A DNA stretch of 64,000 nt, taken from NCBI RefSeq assembly GCF_042647465.1, contig NZ_JBHRVN010000005.1, one strand, 5' to 3'. The notes under the pieces are model-generated. The model searched no databases, had not been told where the DNA came from, and saw only the letters and a program-made list of their open reading frames with translations. The stretch is from Wagnerdoeblera intermedia. Its GTDB lineage: Bacteria; Pseudomonadota; Alphaproteobacteria; Rhodobacterales; Rhodobacteraceae. The stretch's first letter is position 1. The number at the start of each line of letters is the position of its first letter. Below are positions 23,217-32,023 of this stretch, piece by piece. The translations under genes and the position numbers were made by a program.

Positions 23217-24242
23217 TCAGACCGTTTGAACGAAGGAGGTGTCGATCAGCTGCTCGCGTGTCACCGAAGGATCCACCATGCCTTCCGATTTATACCACTC
23301 CAGCTGCTCAACCAGACTGTCCACAGCCATGGCCAGCCCCTCGTTGATCCGCTGGGCGCCGACGATCAGATTGGCCTTCGCCACATCGGCGGCACTGTCG
23401 GTTTCAACGTATTTGTGCACGATCGCGGCAAGGGCATCGATCTCGGCCTGGTCGGCGGTACGGTCGATGAAGGCTGCGTTATAATCGGCAATCGCGCGCG
23501 AATAAGCGGCGACAAAAGCTTTCACCAGTTCAGGCTCACCCGAGGCATTTTTCGTCGAGGTAAAGGCGGTGGTCACCTGATAGTTCGGCGCAACCTCAGC
23601 AATGGTGCCGATCTGGCGGACCGATCCATCGGCGAGCAGCTTCGCCGCAATCGAAGGCTGAATAGCCCAGGCGTCGATCTGCCCGGTGGACAGCGCCCCG
23701 ACCAGCGAGCCAAGTTTCTGCAGCGGACGCAGGTCGATTTTTGAAAGATCCTGCCCCGTCGCGAGCGCAATCTTATGTGCCATGAAATGGAACGAGGACC
23801 CCGCCGTGGTGATCCCGAAGCTGCGCCCTTCCAGTTTGGAGGGATCGGTCAGCCCGTCATCATAAGCCTTCTTCGACGCCAGAATCACCGAACCGGGCGA
23901 GCCGGGACGCTCAATCAACGCGCCGCCGATGACCTTTACGGCATCTTTCTGCGCCAGGCTGATCAGCCCGCCGGTCATGGCCGTCACGCCGAAATCGGCA
24001 TCGCCGGAAGCAATCGCCACCGCCATGGGCTGCGCCGCCTCAAAGAACTGCAGGTTCAGATCGATCCCCGCATCTTTGAAATAGCCGCGTTCCCAGGCAA
24101 TGAAGCTGGGCGCATGCGAGCCAAGATGCAGGACCGCGAGATTACGCTGCGTGCGCGCAAGCGCGGGGGCAGCAAATGCCGAAGCCGCGCCAATGGCACC
24201 AAGGCCAAGCAGGGTCTGACGACGATTGAGGGACACAGGCAT
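23217..24242 (-). CDS. ABC transporter periplasmic binding protein (SsuA/TauA/NMT1 type)
   Basis: 341 aa from ATG 24242, chosen because AGAGGAG precedes it. Twin-arginine signal SLNRRQTLLGLGAIGAASA, cleaved near ALA. The fold follows NMT1/THI5-like proteins: HAPSFIAWERGYFKDAGID, then SGDADFGVTAMTGG, then LEGRSFGITTAGSS. These bind sulfonates, taurine, nitrate or thiamine precursors. The first gene of a three-gene uptake operon. The spacer upstream (24243-24442) holds no supported ORF. Confidence 0.88.
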   Translation of the reverse strand: MPVSLNRRQTLLGLGAIGAASAFAAPALARTQRNLAVLHLGSHAPSFIAWERGYFKDAGIDLNLQFFEAAQPMAVAIASGDADFGVTAMTGGLISLAQKDAVKVIGGALIERPGSPGSVILASKKAYDDGLTDPSKLEGRSFGITTAGSSFHFMAHKIALATGQDLSKIDLRPLQKLGSLVGALSTGQIDAWAIQPSIAAKLLADGSVRQIGTIAEVAPNYQVTTAFTSTKNASGEPELVKAFVAAYSRAIADYNAAFIDRTADQAEIDALAAIVHKYVETDSAADVAKANLIVGAQRINEGLAMAVDSLVEQLEWYKSEGMVDPSVTREQLIDTSFVQTV

Positions 24243-24442
24243 GGGCTTCTCCTCTGCAAGCACACCGATGGGCGTCACCCGTTCTAGCCCGAAAGCCGTC
24301 ACAATGTCATCGTCCCTCAGCTTGTCGCAGACTTACCAAACCCTTCCGGGGTATAAAACGGCGAAGTATGAGGCGGATTGACGCAATAATATTAGGAAGA
24401 CCCCCGCGAAATGGTTACTTCCTGACAGGGCGCAGCCAGCCA

Positions 24443-24760
24443 TCAAAGCCTGCGGCTTTCCGCAGCCGGAACGGACAGCCTCTGGCGCTGCCCGTTCATC
24501 CCGTAGGTTCCGCCTCCGGAACGGATCTGCTCCAGATCTCGCAGCCTGCGGCAGGCCGCATTCAGGCCCTGTCCACAGGCGCGAAGAAGGCTGCTCACTT
24601 CGCGCGCGCGGGCCCGAACCTCCGCATCGGGCGGCTGCGGGGAAAGCCCGATCTCCTCACTCAGACGCGGAAAAAGCCGCTCAATGGCATCAAACCGACC
24701 CTCAAGCGCCGCGCTGCGCAAATCCTCCAATAGGGCCAGTATCGCCTCATTTCTTTGCAT
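24443..24760 (-). CDS. FlgN-like flagellar chaperone
   Basis: 105 aa, helical and rich in Arg/Glu/Leu (NEAILALLEDLRSAALEGRF). The assignment rests on size, helicity and tight linkage: it overlaps the end of the FlgJ-like gene by 14 nt, as in Rhodobacterales flagellar clusters. FlgN proteins hold hook-associated proteins for export. Sequence resemblance alone is weak. Confidence 0.5.
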   Translation of the reverse strand: MQRNEAILALLEDLRSAALEGRFDAIERLFPRLSEEIGLSPQPPDAEVRARAREVSSLLRACGQGLNAACRRLRDLEQIRSGGGTYGMNGQRQRLSVPAAESRRL

Positions 24761-25025
24761 TTTCGCGTCCCTGCAATGCGGTGAAGATATGCTCGGCCAG
24801 ACCTATGCCGCCGCGACGGCTGATCGCTGCGGCATGGGCTTCACGCAGGAAGGAGCTGAACTGTTCTTCCCCGATGCCACCCCCAAAACTTTCCGAAGGT
24901 TTGACCGCACCACTGTGGCGCAGCATCTCAGACAGAAACTGGCTCTCAAGCTGCATCGCACGTTCGCGCAACTGACCGTCACGACCACCCGCAGGGCCAA
25001 TGTTCACAGACTGTATCGAAATCAT
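24747..25025 (-). CDS. flagellar rod-binding protein, FlgJ N-terminal type
   Basis: 92 aa. ESQFLSEMLRHSGAVKPSES, then FGGGIGEEQFSSFLREAHA and IGLAEHIFTAL match the rod-binding domain of FlgJ; alphaproteobacteria carry it without the muramidase domain. It caps the growing flagellar rod in the periplasm. On a plasmid, cut off from the rest of the cluster, it is probably a passenger. Confidence 0.75.
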   Translation of the reverse strand: MISIQSVNIGPAGGRDGQLRERAMQLESQFLSEMLRHSGAVKPSESFGGGIGEEQFSSFLREAHAAAISRRGGIGLAEHIFTALQGRENAKK

Positions 25026-25127
25026 CGCTGCCTCCTGATCCGTGACAGCGGTTTTGCCAGAAGCTCGTAAACAATCAGTAAGCTTTTTGCGGCAATCTCA
25101 GGAGATCCGCGAATTGAGGGCCCTGAA

Positions 25128-25520
25128 ATGACGAGCATTCATCCGATCCCCTTTTCCGCGCCGCCGCCTGCAGGCCGCCCGCTCTCTGCCCCGTCAGGTG
25201 GCGGGGCTTTTGGCGATGTTTACAACAGCCTCCCCTTCGCCCGGGGCCAGGAGGCAGCGACAGACACCCCGCCCCTGCCGGAGAAGGGCAACGTGACATC
25301 CGACACCTCTGACCAGAGCGCGCAGGACGATCAGCAGCTGATCGATGAGCCCCACCTTAATCACGGGACGGAGCTGCCCGAGACTGCCTTCGCCACGCCC
25401 CCGCTCCGCGAGCCGCTGCTGCCAGGGGGCGCCCTCCCGATCCTGCTGTCAGGCGCTTTCCTCACAGGTCAGGACCCGTCTGACGGAGGCATGTCTCTGC
25501 AGCCCACATTTCCCAAGTAA
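25128..25520 (+). pseudogene. FliK-like (hook-length control) gene, 5' fragment
   Basis: ATG 25128. Low-complexity Pro/Ser/Asp-rich protein (HPIPFSAPPPAGRPLSAPSG) typical of the N-terminus of FliK. It lies divergent from flgJ and flgN, an arrangement seen in Rhodobacterales. At 25503 it enters the IS1380 left end and the stop codon at 25518-25520 is IS sequence. The C-terminal secretion-switch domain is gone. Assignment is mainly from context. Confidence 0.5.
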
Positions 25521-27173
25521 GGCGCTGATTTCGCTGTCCTGACCATTATATTTCCTATATAAAACATGGTGTTGAAGGCTGCGAGGGGCGCGTTTCATGG
25601 ATCACCCAGAGGGTGCGGGCTTGCAACGGGCAGATCGGGTGGATTTCGACCCTCGCGTGCGGCTGGAATTTCGCGGCACGCAGCTCAGTTCCGACGGCGG
25701 CCTTCTGGTGATGCGCGAGCTTGATGACGCGCTCGGGTTGTCCGATTTGGCGTCAGCGGCGCTGCGCGATACTCGCTCTGGCAAGAACACGGTCCATCGG
25801 CTCGACGGCCTGTTCCGGCAATCAGTCTTTGGGCGGCTGGCCGGATACGAGGATGTCAACGACGCCAACCGTCTCGCCTGCGATCCGGTCATGCGCCAAG
25901 TTGTCGGCGGCAGAGCGGTCGATGCACAAGCGGCCTCGGCATCGCAGATGGGACGGTTCGAGACCGAGACGCTGGCTCTGGCCGGGAACCGTGCCGCGCT
26001 GGCCGACCTGAACGGGCAATGGATCGACCGGTTCCATGACCGTAACGGGCTGAAGTACATCGTTCTGGACATGGACAGCTCGGTCAGCCCGACCCATGGC
26101 GACCAGGAAGGGTCCGCCTGGAATGGCCATTTCGACTGTAGCTGCTATCACCCCAACTTTCTGTTCAACCAGTTCGGGATGCTGGAACGCTGCGCCCTGC
26201 GCCATGGCAACGTCCACAGCGCCGATGGCTGGCGTGATGTTCTCGACCCCGTCATTGCGCGCTACGCGGAGCGCGACCTTGGTGGCAGGTTCTTCCGGGC
26301 CGATGCTGCCTACGCGATCCCGGCGATCTATGAGCGATTGGAAGAAGCGCGGTTCTTCTACGCCATCCGGCTGCCCGCAAACGCGGTCCTCAAGGACAAG
26401 ATCGCGCATCGGCTAACGCGCCCTGTCGGGCGGCCGTCACTGACCAAGGTCAAGCGGTTCTTCGAGGAATTCGAGTATCAGGCGGCGTCCTGGGACAAGG
26501 AATGCCGGGTGATCGCCAAGATCGAATGGCATCCGGGCGAACTGTTCCCGCGTGTCGGCTTCATCGTCACCAACCTGCCGATGGAGCCGGACTGGGTGGT
26601 GCGGTTCTACAACCAGCGCGGCACCGCCGAGCAGCACATCAAAGAGGGCAAATACGCCTTTCGCTGGACGCGGCTGTCGTGCCGGAAGTTCCGCGACAAT
26701 GAGGTGCGGCTGCAACTGCACGCCCTGGCGTACAACCTGGCCACCTTCTTGCGCTGCATCGAGCTGCCCGAGGCCATGGCCGACTGGTCGTTGACCAGCC
26801 TGCAACTGAAGCTGATCAAGATCGGGGCACGTGTGGTCCGTCACGCCCGCACCATCACCTTCCAGCTGGCCGAGGTCGCTGTCACCGGCACGATGGTACG
26901 CGCCATCCTCGCCGCTATCCGCCGATTGCGAGCGCCACCGCTATGCGCATGATCGCGATCCACGCTCAAACTGAACGAAAGCGGCTGGACAGATCTGTCC
27001 GCTGCGCTGAAAAACGCCGCCCCTGGGCAAGGAAACAGCGGCTTCGCGGTCTGATCCGTCCAGATCCAGCAGTCTGCGCGACCGCAGGTGCCGCTTGCGG
27101 CAGGAAATCCTTGTCTAGCGCTCGGATACAGGCGATCTTCACCTCAAACGACACGCCACTTGGGGAATGCAGG
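25503..27173 (+). mobile_element. full-length IS1380-family element (IS1247-like)
   Basis: 1671 bp with imperfect terminal inverted repeats (left CCCACATTTCCCAAGT, right, read inward, CCTGCATTCCCCAAGT). It carries one transposase gene. Flanks do not show a matching 4-bp target duplication (GCAG left, ATGA right), which points to recombination between copies after insertion. The left end interrupts fliK and the right end abuts the start codon of the next gene. Confidence 0.88.
25597..26952 (+). CDS. IS1380-family transposase
   Basis: 451 aa, intact. The N-terminal domain includes LEFRGTQLSSDGGLLVMREL. The DDE core includes KYIVLDMDSSVSPTHGDQEG (first Asp), GGRFFRADAAYAIPAIYERL (second Asp) and FYNQRGTAEQHIKEGKYAF (Glu). 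It catalyses cut-and-paste movement of the element and could mobilise the deletion derivative at 20445. Confidence 0.93.
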   Translation: MDHPEGAGLQRADRVDFDPRVRLEFRGTQLSSDGGLLVMRELDDALGLSDLASAALRDTRSGKNTVHRLDGLFRQSVFGRLAGYEDVNDANRLACDPVMRQVVGGRAVDAQAASASQMGRFETETLALAGNRAALADLNGQWIDRFHDRNGLKYIVLDMDSSVSPTHGDQEGSAWNGHFDCSCYHPNFLFNQFGMLERCALRHGNVHSADGWRDVLDPVIARYAERDLGGRFFRADAAYAIPAIYERLEEARFFYAIRLPANAVLKDKIAHRLTRPVGRPSLTKVKRFFEEFEYQAASWDKECRVIAKIEWHPGELFPRVGFIVTNLPMEPDWVVRFYNQRGTAEQHIKEGKYAFRWTRLSCRKFRDNEVRLQLHALAYNLATFLRCIELPEAMADWSLTSLQLKLIKIGARVVRHARTITFQLAEVAVTGTMVRAILAAIRRLRAPPLCA

Positions 27174-28067
27174 ATGAATACTTCATTCTCGCCTTATCGC
27201 CGCAGTTTGCTCGGCCTGATGGCCGGAGCCTTGCTGCCTACGTCTTTCGCTGCTGCCGCTCCTGTTTTCAGCGTGCAGACCGAGCCGTCATTGGCCCATT
27301 GCATCGCCTTGCTGCATGCAGCCTTGAAGGCTGCCCAGTTTCCGGCGTCTCTGACCGACGCGCCTCACACGTCTGAAACGCGCAATCTTCACGAAACAAC
27401 GTCTGGACGTATTCACATCAATCTGCTTCCAGCGTCTCCCACCAGACTGGATATGGTGCGGGAAGGACGTTTGAGAATGATCCCGGTCCCGCTTGAACGC
27501 GGCCTGCTGGGGTGGCGCACTTCTTTTATCCTGCAGGGCCAGGAAAAGGCCCTGGCTCATATCCGCGATCTGAACGGCCTACGTACTTTGACGATCGGGC
27601 AAGGCACAGGCTGGTGGGATGCAGAAGTCTATCGAGCAGCCGGGATCACAACCCGCGAAGTCCAGGCATGGCGCAACGGGGAATTTATAGAGCAGATGAA
27701 AGCTGGGGTAATTGACCTGTTTCCTATGGGGCTGGGAGAATCGCTGAGTTATTTCCTGCCTCATTTTCGTCAACACCATCAACAGCTCGGTCTGGAGGAG
27801 TCGCTGTTGCTGCGTTATCCTTGGTATCGCTTTGTCTGGGTGTCTCCCCATCCTAGTGCGGATGAGTTGTATGAAGCCCTGCAAAGGGGCTTCGACATCA
27901 TCTGCAGTAACGGTGTATTCGAGTCAGTCTGGAACCAGACGCGCCAGTTGCCGCCCGCCGATTCCTGGCAAAACCGCACCGTCATTGAGCTGGACAACCC
28001 TTTCTACACTCCAGACATCGTTCCGCAGCGTTACCAACATCTTCTGCTGAAGAAAAAAGTCTCGTGA
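27174..28067 (+). CDS. periplasmic solute-binding-type protein with Tat-like signal
   Basis: 297 aa. Signal with RRSLLGLMAGALLPTSFAAA. The mature part resembles type-2 periplasmic binding folds (IPVPLERGLLGWRTSFILQG, then LRTLTIGQGTGWWDAEVYRA). The IS1380 right end lies directly before the ATG, so the native promoter and ribosome binding site are lost. The stop overlaps the next start by one base (TGATG), linking it to the diguanylate cyclase. It probably serves as ligand sensor for that enzyme. Codon use is less GC-rich than its neighbours and looks foreign to the plasmid. Confidence 0.7.
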   Translation: MNTSFSPYRRSLLGLMAGALLPTSFAAAAPVFSVQTEPSLAHCIALLHAALKAAQFPASLTDAPHTSETRNLHETTSGRIHINLLPASPTRLDMVREGRLRMIPVPLERGLLGWRTSFILQGQEKALAHIRDLNGLRTLTIGQGTGWWDAEVYRAAGITTREVQAWRNGEFIEQMKAGVIDLFPMGLGESLSYFLPHFRQHHQQLGLEESLLLRYPWYRFVWVSPHPSADELYEALQRGFDIICSNGVFESVWNQTRQLPPADSWQNRTVIELDNPFYTPDIVPQRYQHLLLKKKVS

Positions 28068-29200
28068 TGTCCTCCCGGAACCTTTACACTCGGTTCCTGC
28101 GACAGCTCTTCCCATTGCTGGCCCTGGCCTACTTGCTTGCGGCCTCGCTCACCGCCTGGCTTTATTATCAGGATCAGATCACAGACGCCGTCAATCACCG
28201 CAAACAAACCCTGGACACCTTCGCCCATGTCCTGATCAAACCCTTGTGGGACTGCAACAGCCTGACGGCCAGCGGCATTATCCAGGCCATGATTTTGCAG
28301 CCTGACGTCTTGGGTGTCAGCGCGCTTGATCAATGCGCGCAGCAACCGATACAGGCAGGCGCCCTACCGCAACCGGGCGACAAAGATACCTTGGTTGCCC
28401 GGTTGCAATACATCGATGAAATGGACCGCGCCCACGCCCTGGGTGAGCTGCGTATTGCCTTCCGTCCGATCTCGATCTTTACGGCGGCCTCCCGGAGTCT
28501 GGCGCCCCAGCTGGCGGTCTTTCTATCAATGCTGGCCGCCGTGCTGGCCAGCGCGCTCTGGACGTTCAACCGCACCATCGGGCAGCCGCTGTCAACACTT
28601 CGCCAAGCCATGCGCGAGCACCAACCGCTGGACCCCATCCCTGAAAGCTGGACCGAAGAGTTGACTGAAGTGACCCAGACTTACAACACCCAGCTTCAGG
28701 ATCTGCGTCGGCAGGCCAGGCATGATCCACTGACCGGTCTGGCAAACCGGCTGCTGCTGGAAGAGCACCTGAACCGCGTTATCCTGCAAGTCAGACGCGC
28801 AGGGTCTCAAGGCCATGTTCTGCTGCTGGATCTGGACCAGTTCAAGCCTGTCAATGACACACTGGGCCATGCCGCCGGTGACGAGGTGCTGCGAACGGTA
28901 GCTCAACGCCTGCTTGCCTGTGTGCGCAGCACCGACATCGTGGCCAGGCTCGGGGGCGACGAATTCGTCATCGTCACCAGTGACAGCCCGACCGACCCGC
29001 AAACCCACGACATCAAGGCACTGTTGGAACGCATTGAGCAGGCTCTGCGTGAACCTGCCTACTGGCAAGGGACTCCCATACAGATTTCTTACAGCTTGGG
29101 CCTGGCACGATTTGGGCAGGACGACTGCACCAGTGCTTCCTTACTTGCTCAGGCTGACGCTGAAATGTACCGTGAAAAAAATAAGCCGCCGGTAGGTTGA
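28067..29200 (+). CDS. membrane diguanylate cyclase (GGDEF)
   Basis: 377 aa from ATG 28067. Membrane segment ~10-32 (FPLLALAYLLAASLTAWLYY), a periplasmic loop of ~130 residues with Cys pairs, a second segment ~145-165 (LAVFLSMLAAVLASALW), then the GGDEF domain with RHDPLTGLANR and RLGGDEFVIV. It makes cyclic-di-GMP, promoting a sessile state. No EAL domain. No RxxD inhibitory site lies five residues before GGDEF. Coupling to the upstream binding protein suggests ligand-controlled output. Confidence 0.9.
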   Translation: MSSRNLYTRFLRQLFPLLALAYLLAASLTAWLYYQDQITDAVNHRKQTLDTFAHVLIKPLWDCNSLTASGIIQAMILQPDVLGVSALDQCAQQPIQAGALPQPGDKDTLVARLQYIDEMDRAHALGELRIAFRPISIFTAASRSLAPQLAVFLSMLAAVLASALWTFNRTIGQPLSTLRQAMREHQPLDPIPESWTEELTEVTQTYNTQLQDLRRQARHDPLTGLANRLLLEEHLNRVILQVRRAGSQGHVLLLDLDQFKPVNDTLGHAAGDEVLRTVAQRLLACVRSTDIVARLGGDEFVIVTSDSPTDPQTHDIKALLERIEQALREPAYWQGTPIQISYSLGLARFGQDDCTSASLLAQADAEMYREKNKPPVG

Positions 29201-29212
29201 GCCAGCGGCTTA
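29182..29212 (+). terminator. hairpin spanning the cyclase stop codon
   Basis: TAAGCCGC (29182-29189) pairs with GCGGCTTA (29205-29212) across a 15-nt loop that contains the stop codon region. It probably ends the plus-strand transcript. No long T run follows. Confidence 0.45.
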
Positions 29213-29244
29213 ACTTGATTAGCAAGACTTAGTTTGGCGCGTGG

Positions 29245-29512
29245 TCAATCCATTTCTACAGCGGTCGTCTGTCCCGACACTACCTGCGCTTCTTCCAACA
29301 TCAATTCAGGCACCAGCCCCACCCTGACCCGATAATTGCCGGGGGGCAGGGCCACTGGCTCGCCATCCACCTGTCCTTGCGCCACTTCCTGGCCGACCGC
29401 ATCCAGTACGGTGTAATGCACCTGCAGCGCCTGACCCACCGCCTGATCAAAGCCGGTCAAAAGGGCAAGATTTTTGCCAACCTGCGCATCGGGGCTAAAG
29501 GTAGGTGTCAGA
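29245..29512 (-). pseudogene. 3' fragment of a gene, possibly VWA-type
   Basis: A minus-strand tail of ~85 codons ending VVSGQTTAVEMD. It has a beta-rich pattern (VLDAVGQEVAQGQVDGEPVA, then LPPGNYRVRVGLVPEL) like the Ig-like C-termini of some VWA-domain proteins. The 5' part is missing and the frame upstream of ~29512 is antisense to the next gene. Its base use goes with the cyclase pair, so it likely came with the same foreign segment. Confidence 0.45.
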
Positions 29513-29524
29513 TGGAGACTGCTC

Positions 29525-29965
29525 ATGTTGAAATCCCAGAAACTGCTGCCGTTAGTATTTTGTCTGATGCCTTGTGTGGCGGGGGCCCAAACGGAGGCTG
29601 TGCTCTCCGAAATGTTCATGCGCACGAATATCCCAGTTGAGGACATCAAGAGCTCGATCGAAGCGTGCGATCTTAGCCAGCACTCTTTGAGCCTCTGTGC
29701 ACTTGCAATGGCGGTTTCCGCTGAGCTGATTTTTGATGACCTACAACAAGAAATGCTGATCTTCAGGCCGACCGAATATACGAATTTCAAAGCTAAAATA
29801 TGGACCGACTGCGAGAATACCGGTCAGGAGGCAGCTTACGGCCGGACCATGCTCGCAGCTGATGTTTCGCTATGTGTCGCTGCCGAATTCAGGGCACGCC
29901 ACAGAGCTATGGTAGAGGTCCGGAGAATTGATGCCGCACCGCATCCACCTCATAAGTGGGACTAA
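29525..29965 (+). CDS. secreted small protein, LprI-like, copy A
   Basis: 146 aa, ATG 29525 behind GGAG. Signal peptide (KLLPLVFCLMPCVAGAQ). The mature protein has four Cys and the pattern W-x-D-C, G-x-T-M, C-x-A-A-E-x-R-A-R-H-R-A-M, which loosely fits the LprI/DUF1311 fold of periplasmic proteins. It is roughly 60% identical by eye to copy B at 48189. It ends at HKWD where copy B reads HKWDWP; the last two residues were probably lost at the junction with the following IS3 remnant. Confidence 0.65.
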   Translation: MLKSQKLLPLVFCLMPCVAGAQTEAVLSEMFMRTNIPVEDIKSSIEACDLSQHSLSLCALAMAVSAELIFDDLQQEMLIFRPTEYTNFKAKIWTDCENTGQEAAYGRTMLAADVSLCVAAEFRARHRAMVEVRRIDAAPHPPHKWD

Positions 29966-30490
29966 ACAGGGCCGTGGATGTCACCGACACGCTCGACATC
30001 GCTTTGGCAGCGTCAGGCTGCGACAGCGCCAAGGTTCTGCACAAACCCAGGCTGCTCAGCGATAATGGCTCGTCTTACATCGCTGCTGATCTGGCAGAAT
30101 ATCTCGAAGACAAAGGCATGAAGCACATTCGCGGCGCACCAATGCACCCCCAGACACAGGGAAAGATCGAAAGATGGCACCAGACCCTGAAGAACCGCAT
30201 CTTGCTGGAAAACTACTTCCTCGAGGGCGAACTCGAAGCAGCCATCGCCGCCTTCATCGATCACTACAACAACAATCGCTACCACGAGAGCATCAGCAAC
30301 CTAACCCCAGCTGACGTCTACTTTGGTCGCGGTGAAACCATCTTGGCTGAAAGGAGGCGCATCAAACAGCAGACCATCCAAAACCGCCGCTTGAACCACC
30401 AGCGTCAAGTGGCATAGCCTGAAACCGATGAGCCCAAGCCATCCGCTACAAAATCAGCGCGGCTGTTCCAAATCATTCGACGACGGACAA
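29966..30490 (+). mobile_element. IS3-family remnant (OrfB C-terminal half and right end)
   Basis: A frame from 29966 to 30417 encodes the C-terminal part of an IS3 integrase-type transposase: VDVTDTLDIALAASGCDSAK, RLLSDNGSSYIAADLAEYL (second Asp), HPQTQGKIERWHQTLKNRI (Glu), FIDHYNNNRYHESI. The 5' half, including the first catalytic Asp and OrfA, is absent. The right end probably lies near 30490 (GACGACGGACAA). It is non-functional. Confidence 0.8.
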
Positions 30491-30518
30491 CGGCTAAGAC
30501 CATGTTTGGAGGTGCCAG

Positions 30519-30737
30519 ATGACCCCGCGCGCGACCATCATCGGCCTGTTCGGCTCGTCCTTTCCGGTCTGGATCTTTGCGGCGCTGGCCGGGGTCGGTG
30601 TGGCGCTGATCCTGCGCGAGATCCTCGTGCTGACTGGCCTGTCGCGGCATCTGCCAGCCGCCGCCGTCTTCTATCCCGCCGTGGCCCTCTTGGCCGGTAT
30701 CGGCATGAATTACCTCTGGATCGGGAGCTATGGATGA
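30519..30737 (+). CDS. YtcA-like small inner-membrane protein
   Basis: 72 aa, ATG behind GGAGG. Two membrane helices (SSFPVWIFAALAGVGVALIL, then AVFYPAVALLAGIGMNYL). It matches in size, topology and position the small protein that precedes mdtNOP in enterobacteria. Its stop overlaps the next start by 4 nt (ATGA). It is probably an accessory subunit of the efflux pump. Confidence 0.65.
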   Translation: MTPRATIIGLFGSSFPVWIFAALAGVGVALILREILVLTGLSRHLPAAAVFYPAVALLAGIGMNYLWIGSYG

Positions 30738-32023
30738 GCGCCGCGCAGGACGAGCCCAAGCCGCAGGTCACCGCTCCGGTGCCGGAGGCAAATGCCACAG
30801 CTGATAGCAAGGGTGTTGCCGGCACTGCACTTCCGGACCCCGTGGAGCACCCGCCCGAGGTCAGTGCCGGTCCTGCCGTATCGACGGATCAGGATGATGG
30901 CCGGGCTTCGCCGTCTCAATCGGCGGAGGTCACGCCGTCACGGTCGGAGACGCCTTCGCCAGTTCCGCGCCCCTGGGTCGGCGCTATCCTTCGCCTTGTG
31001 GTCCTCGTGACGGCTCTCGCCGCCGCCGCTGCCGCCGTCTGGGCATGGCGGCAATCGGCCAGCCACCCCTCGACCGATGCCGCTGAGATCAGTGCCCCGG
31101 TCACCGGCATTTCCGCCATCGTGCCCGGTCTGGTGATCGAGGTCGCCGTCAGCGAAAGCGCCAGGGTCGCCGCAGGTGATCTGCTGTTCCGCATCGACCC
31201 CGAGCCCTATCAACTGGAACTCGATCAGGCGCGCGCGGCATTGGCCGCGGCAGAGTCCGAGCTGCGGCAGGGCGAGGGCAATCTGGCGCTGCAACAATCC
31301 AACGCCGATGTCGCCAACAGCCAGATCGAGCGCGCCACCGCCAATCTGGAACTGGCGCAGCAGACCTTGAACCGGCTCGAACCCTTGCTGGCGCAGGGCT
31401 ATGTCACTGCGCAAGAGGTCGATGCCGCGCGGACCGCCTTGCGCGATGCCACGGTCACCTTGGCGCAGTCGCAAAGCCATGCGCAGGGGACAGACGCCTT
31501 TGTCGGCACGCTGGACACCCGCCGCGCACAGGTCGATGTCGCCCGCGCCTCGGTTGCTTTGGCCGAGCGCAACCTGCGCAACACCGAGGTGCGTGCCCCG
31601 ACCGACGGTGTGCTGGCGGGGATGACGCTCACGGCGGGCGAATTCGTGGTCTCGGGCGTCACGCTGTTCTCGCTGATCGACGACAGCCATTGGCGGGTAA
31701 GCGCCTTGTTCCGCGAAACCGACCTGCCGAACATCCGCATCGGCGACCGGGCGCGGGTGTTCCTGCTGGCCGCGCCGGATCTGATGATCGAGGGCGTGGT
31801 CGGTGGCATCGGCTGGGGCGTGCGGTCCTCGGAAGAGGCGCAGCTTTTGGGCCTGCCCTTGGTCGCCAGCAAGCTGGACTGGGTGCGCGCCGCCCGCCGC
31901 TTTCCGGTCGAGATCGAGCTGGAGCATCCGCCGGAAGGGCTGGTGCGGCTGGGCGCTTCGGTCTCGGTCCGCATCATCGGGCCAGAGGAAGGCGCCGTCG
32001 GGGAAAGCGGCACCGGCCAATGA
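30734..32023 (+). CDS. membrane-fusion (HlyD-type) efflux subunit, MdtN-like
   Basis: 429 aa. A long Pro/Ala/Glu-rich cytoplasmic N-terminus (~75 residues) precedes one membrane anchor (LRLVVLVTALAAAAAAVWAW). The biotinyl-lipoyl halves are AEISAPVTGISAIVPGLVIE and RAPTDGVLAGMTLTAGEFVV, around a coiled-coil hairpin (~180-270). It bridges the FUSC inner-membrane subunit and the outer-membrane channel. The Pro-rich N-terminal extension is longer than in MdtN. Overlaps of 4 nt on both sides show a tightly coupled operon. Confidence 0.88.
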   Translation: MSAAQDEPKPQVTAPVPEANATADSKGVAGTALPDPVEHPPEVSAGPAVSTDQDDGRASPSQSAEVTPSRSETPSPVPRPWVGAILRLVVLVTALAAAAAAVWAWRQSASHPSTDAAEISAPVTGISAIVPGLVIEVAVSESARVAAGDLLFRIDPEPYQLELDQARAALAAAESELRQGEGNLALQQSNADVANSQIERATANLELAQQTLNRLEPLLAQGYVTAQEVDAARTALRDATVTLAQSQSHAQGTDAFVGTLDTRRAQVDVARASVALAERNLRNTEVRAPTDGVLAGMTLTAGEFVVSGVTLFSLIDDSHWRVSALFRETDLPNIRIGDRARVFLLAAPDLMIEGVVGGIGWGVRSSEEAQLLGLPLVASKLDWVRAARRFPVEIELEHPPEGLVRLGASVSVRIIGPEEGAVGESGTGQ

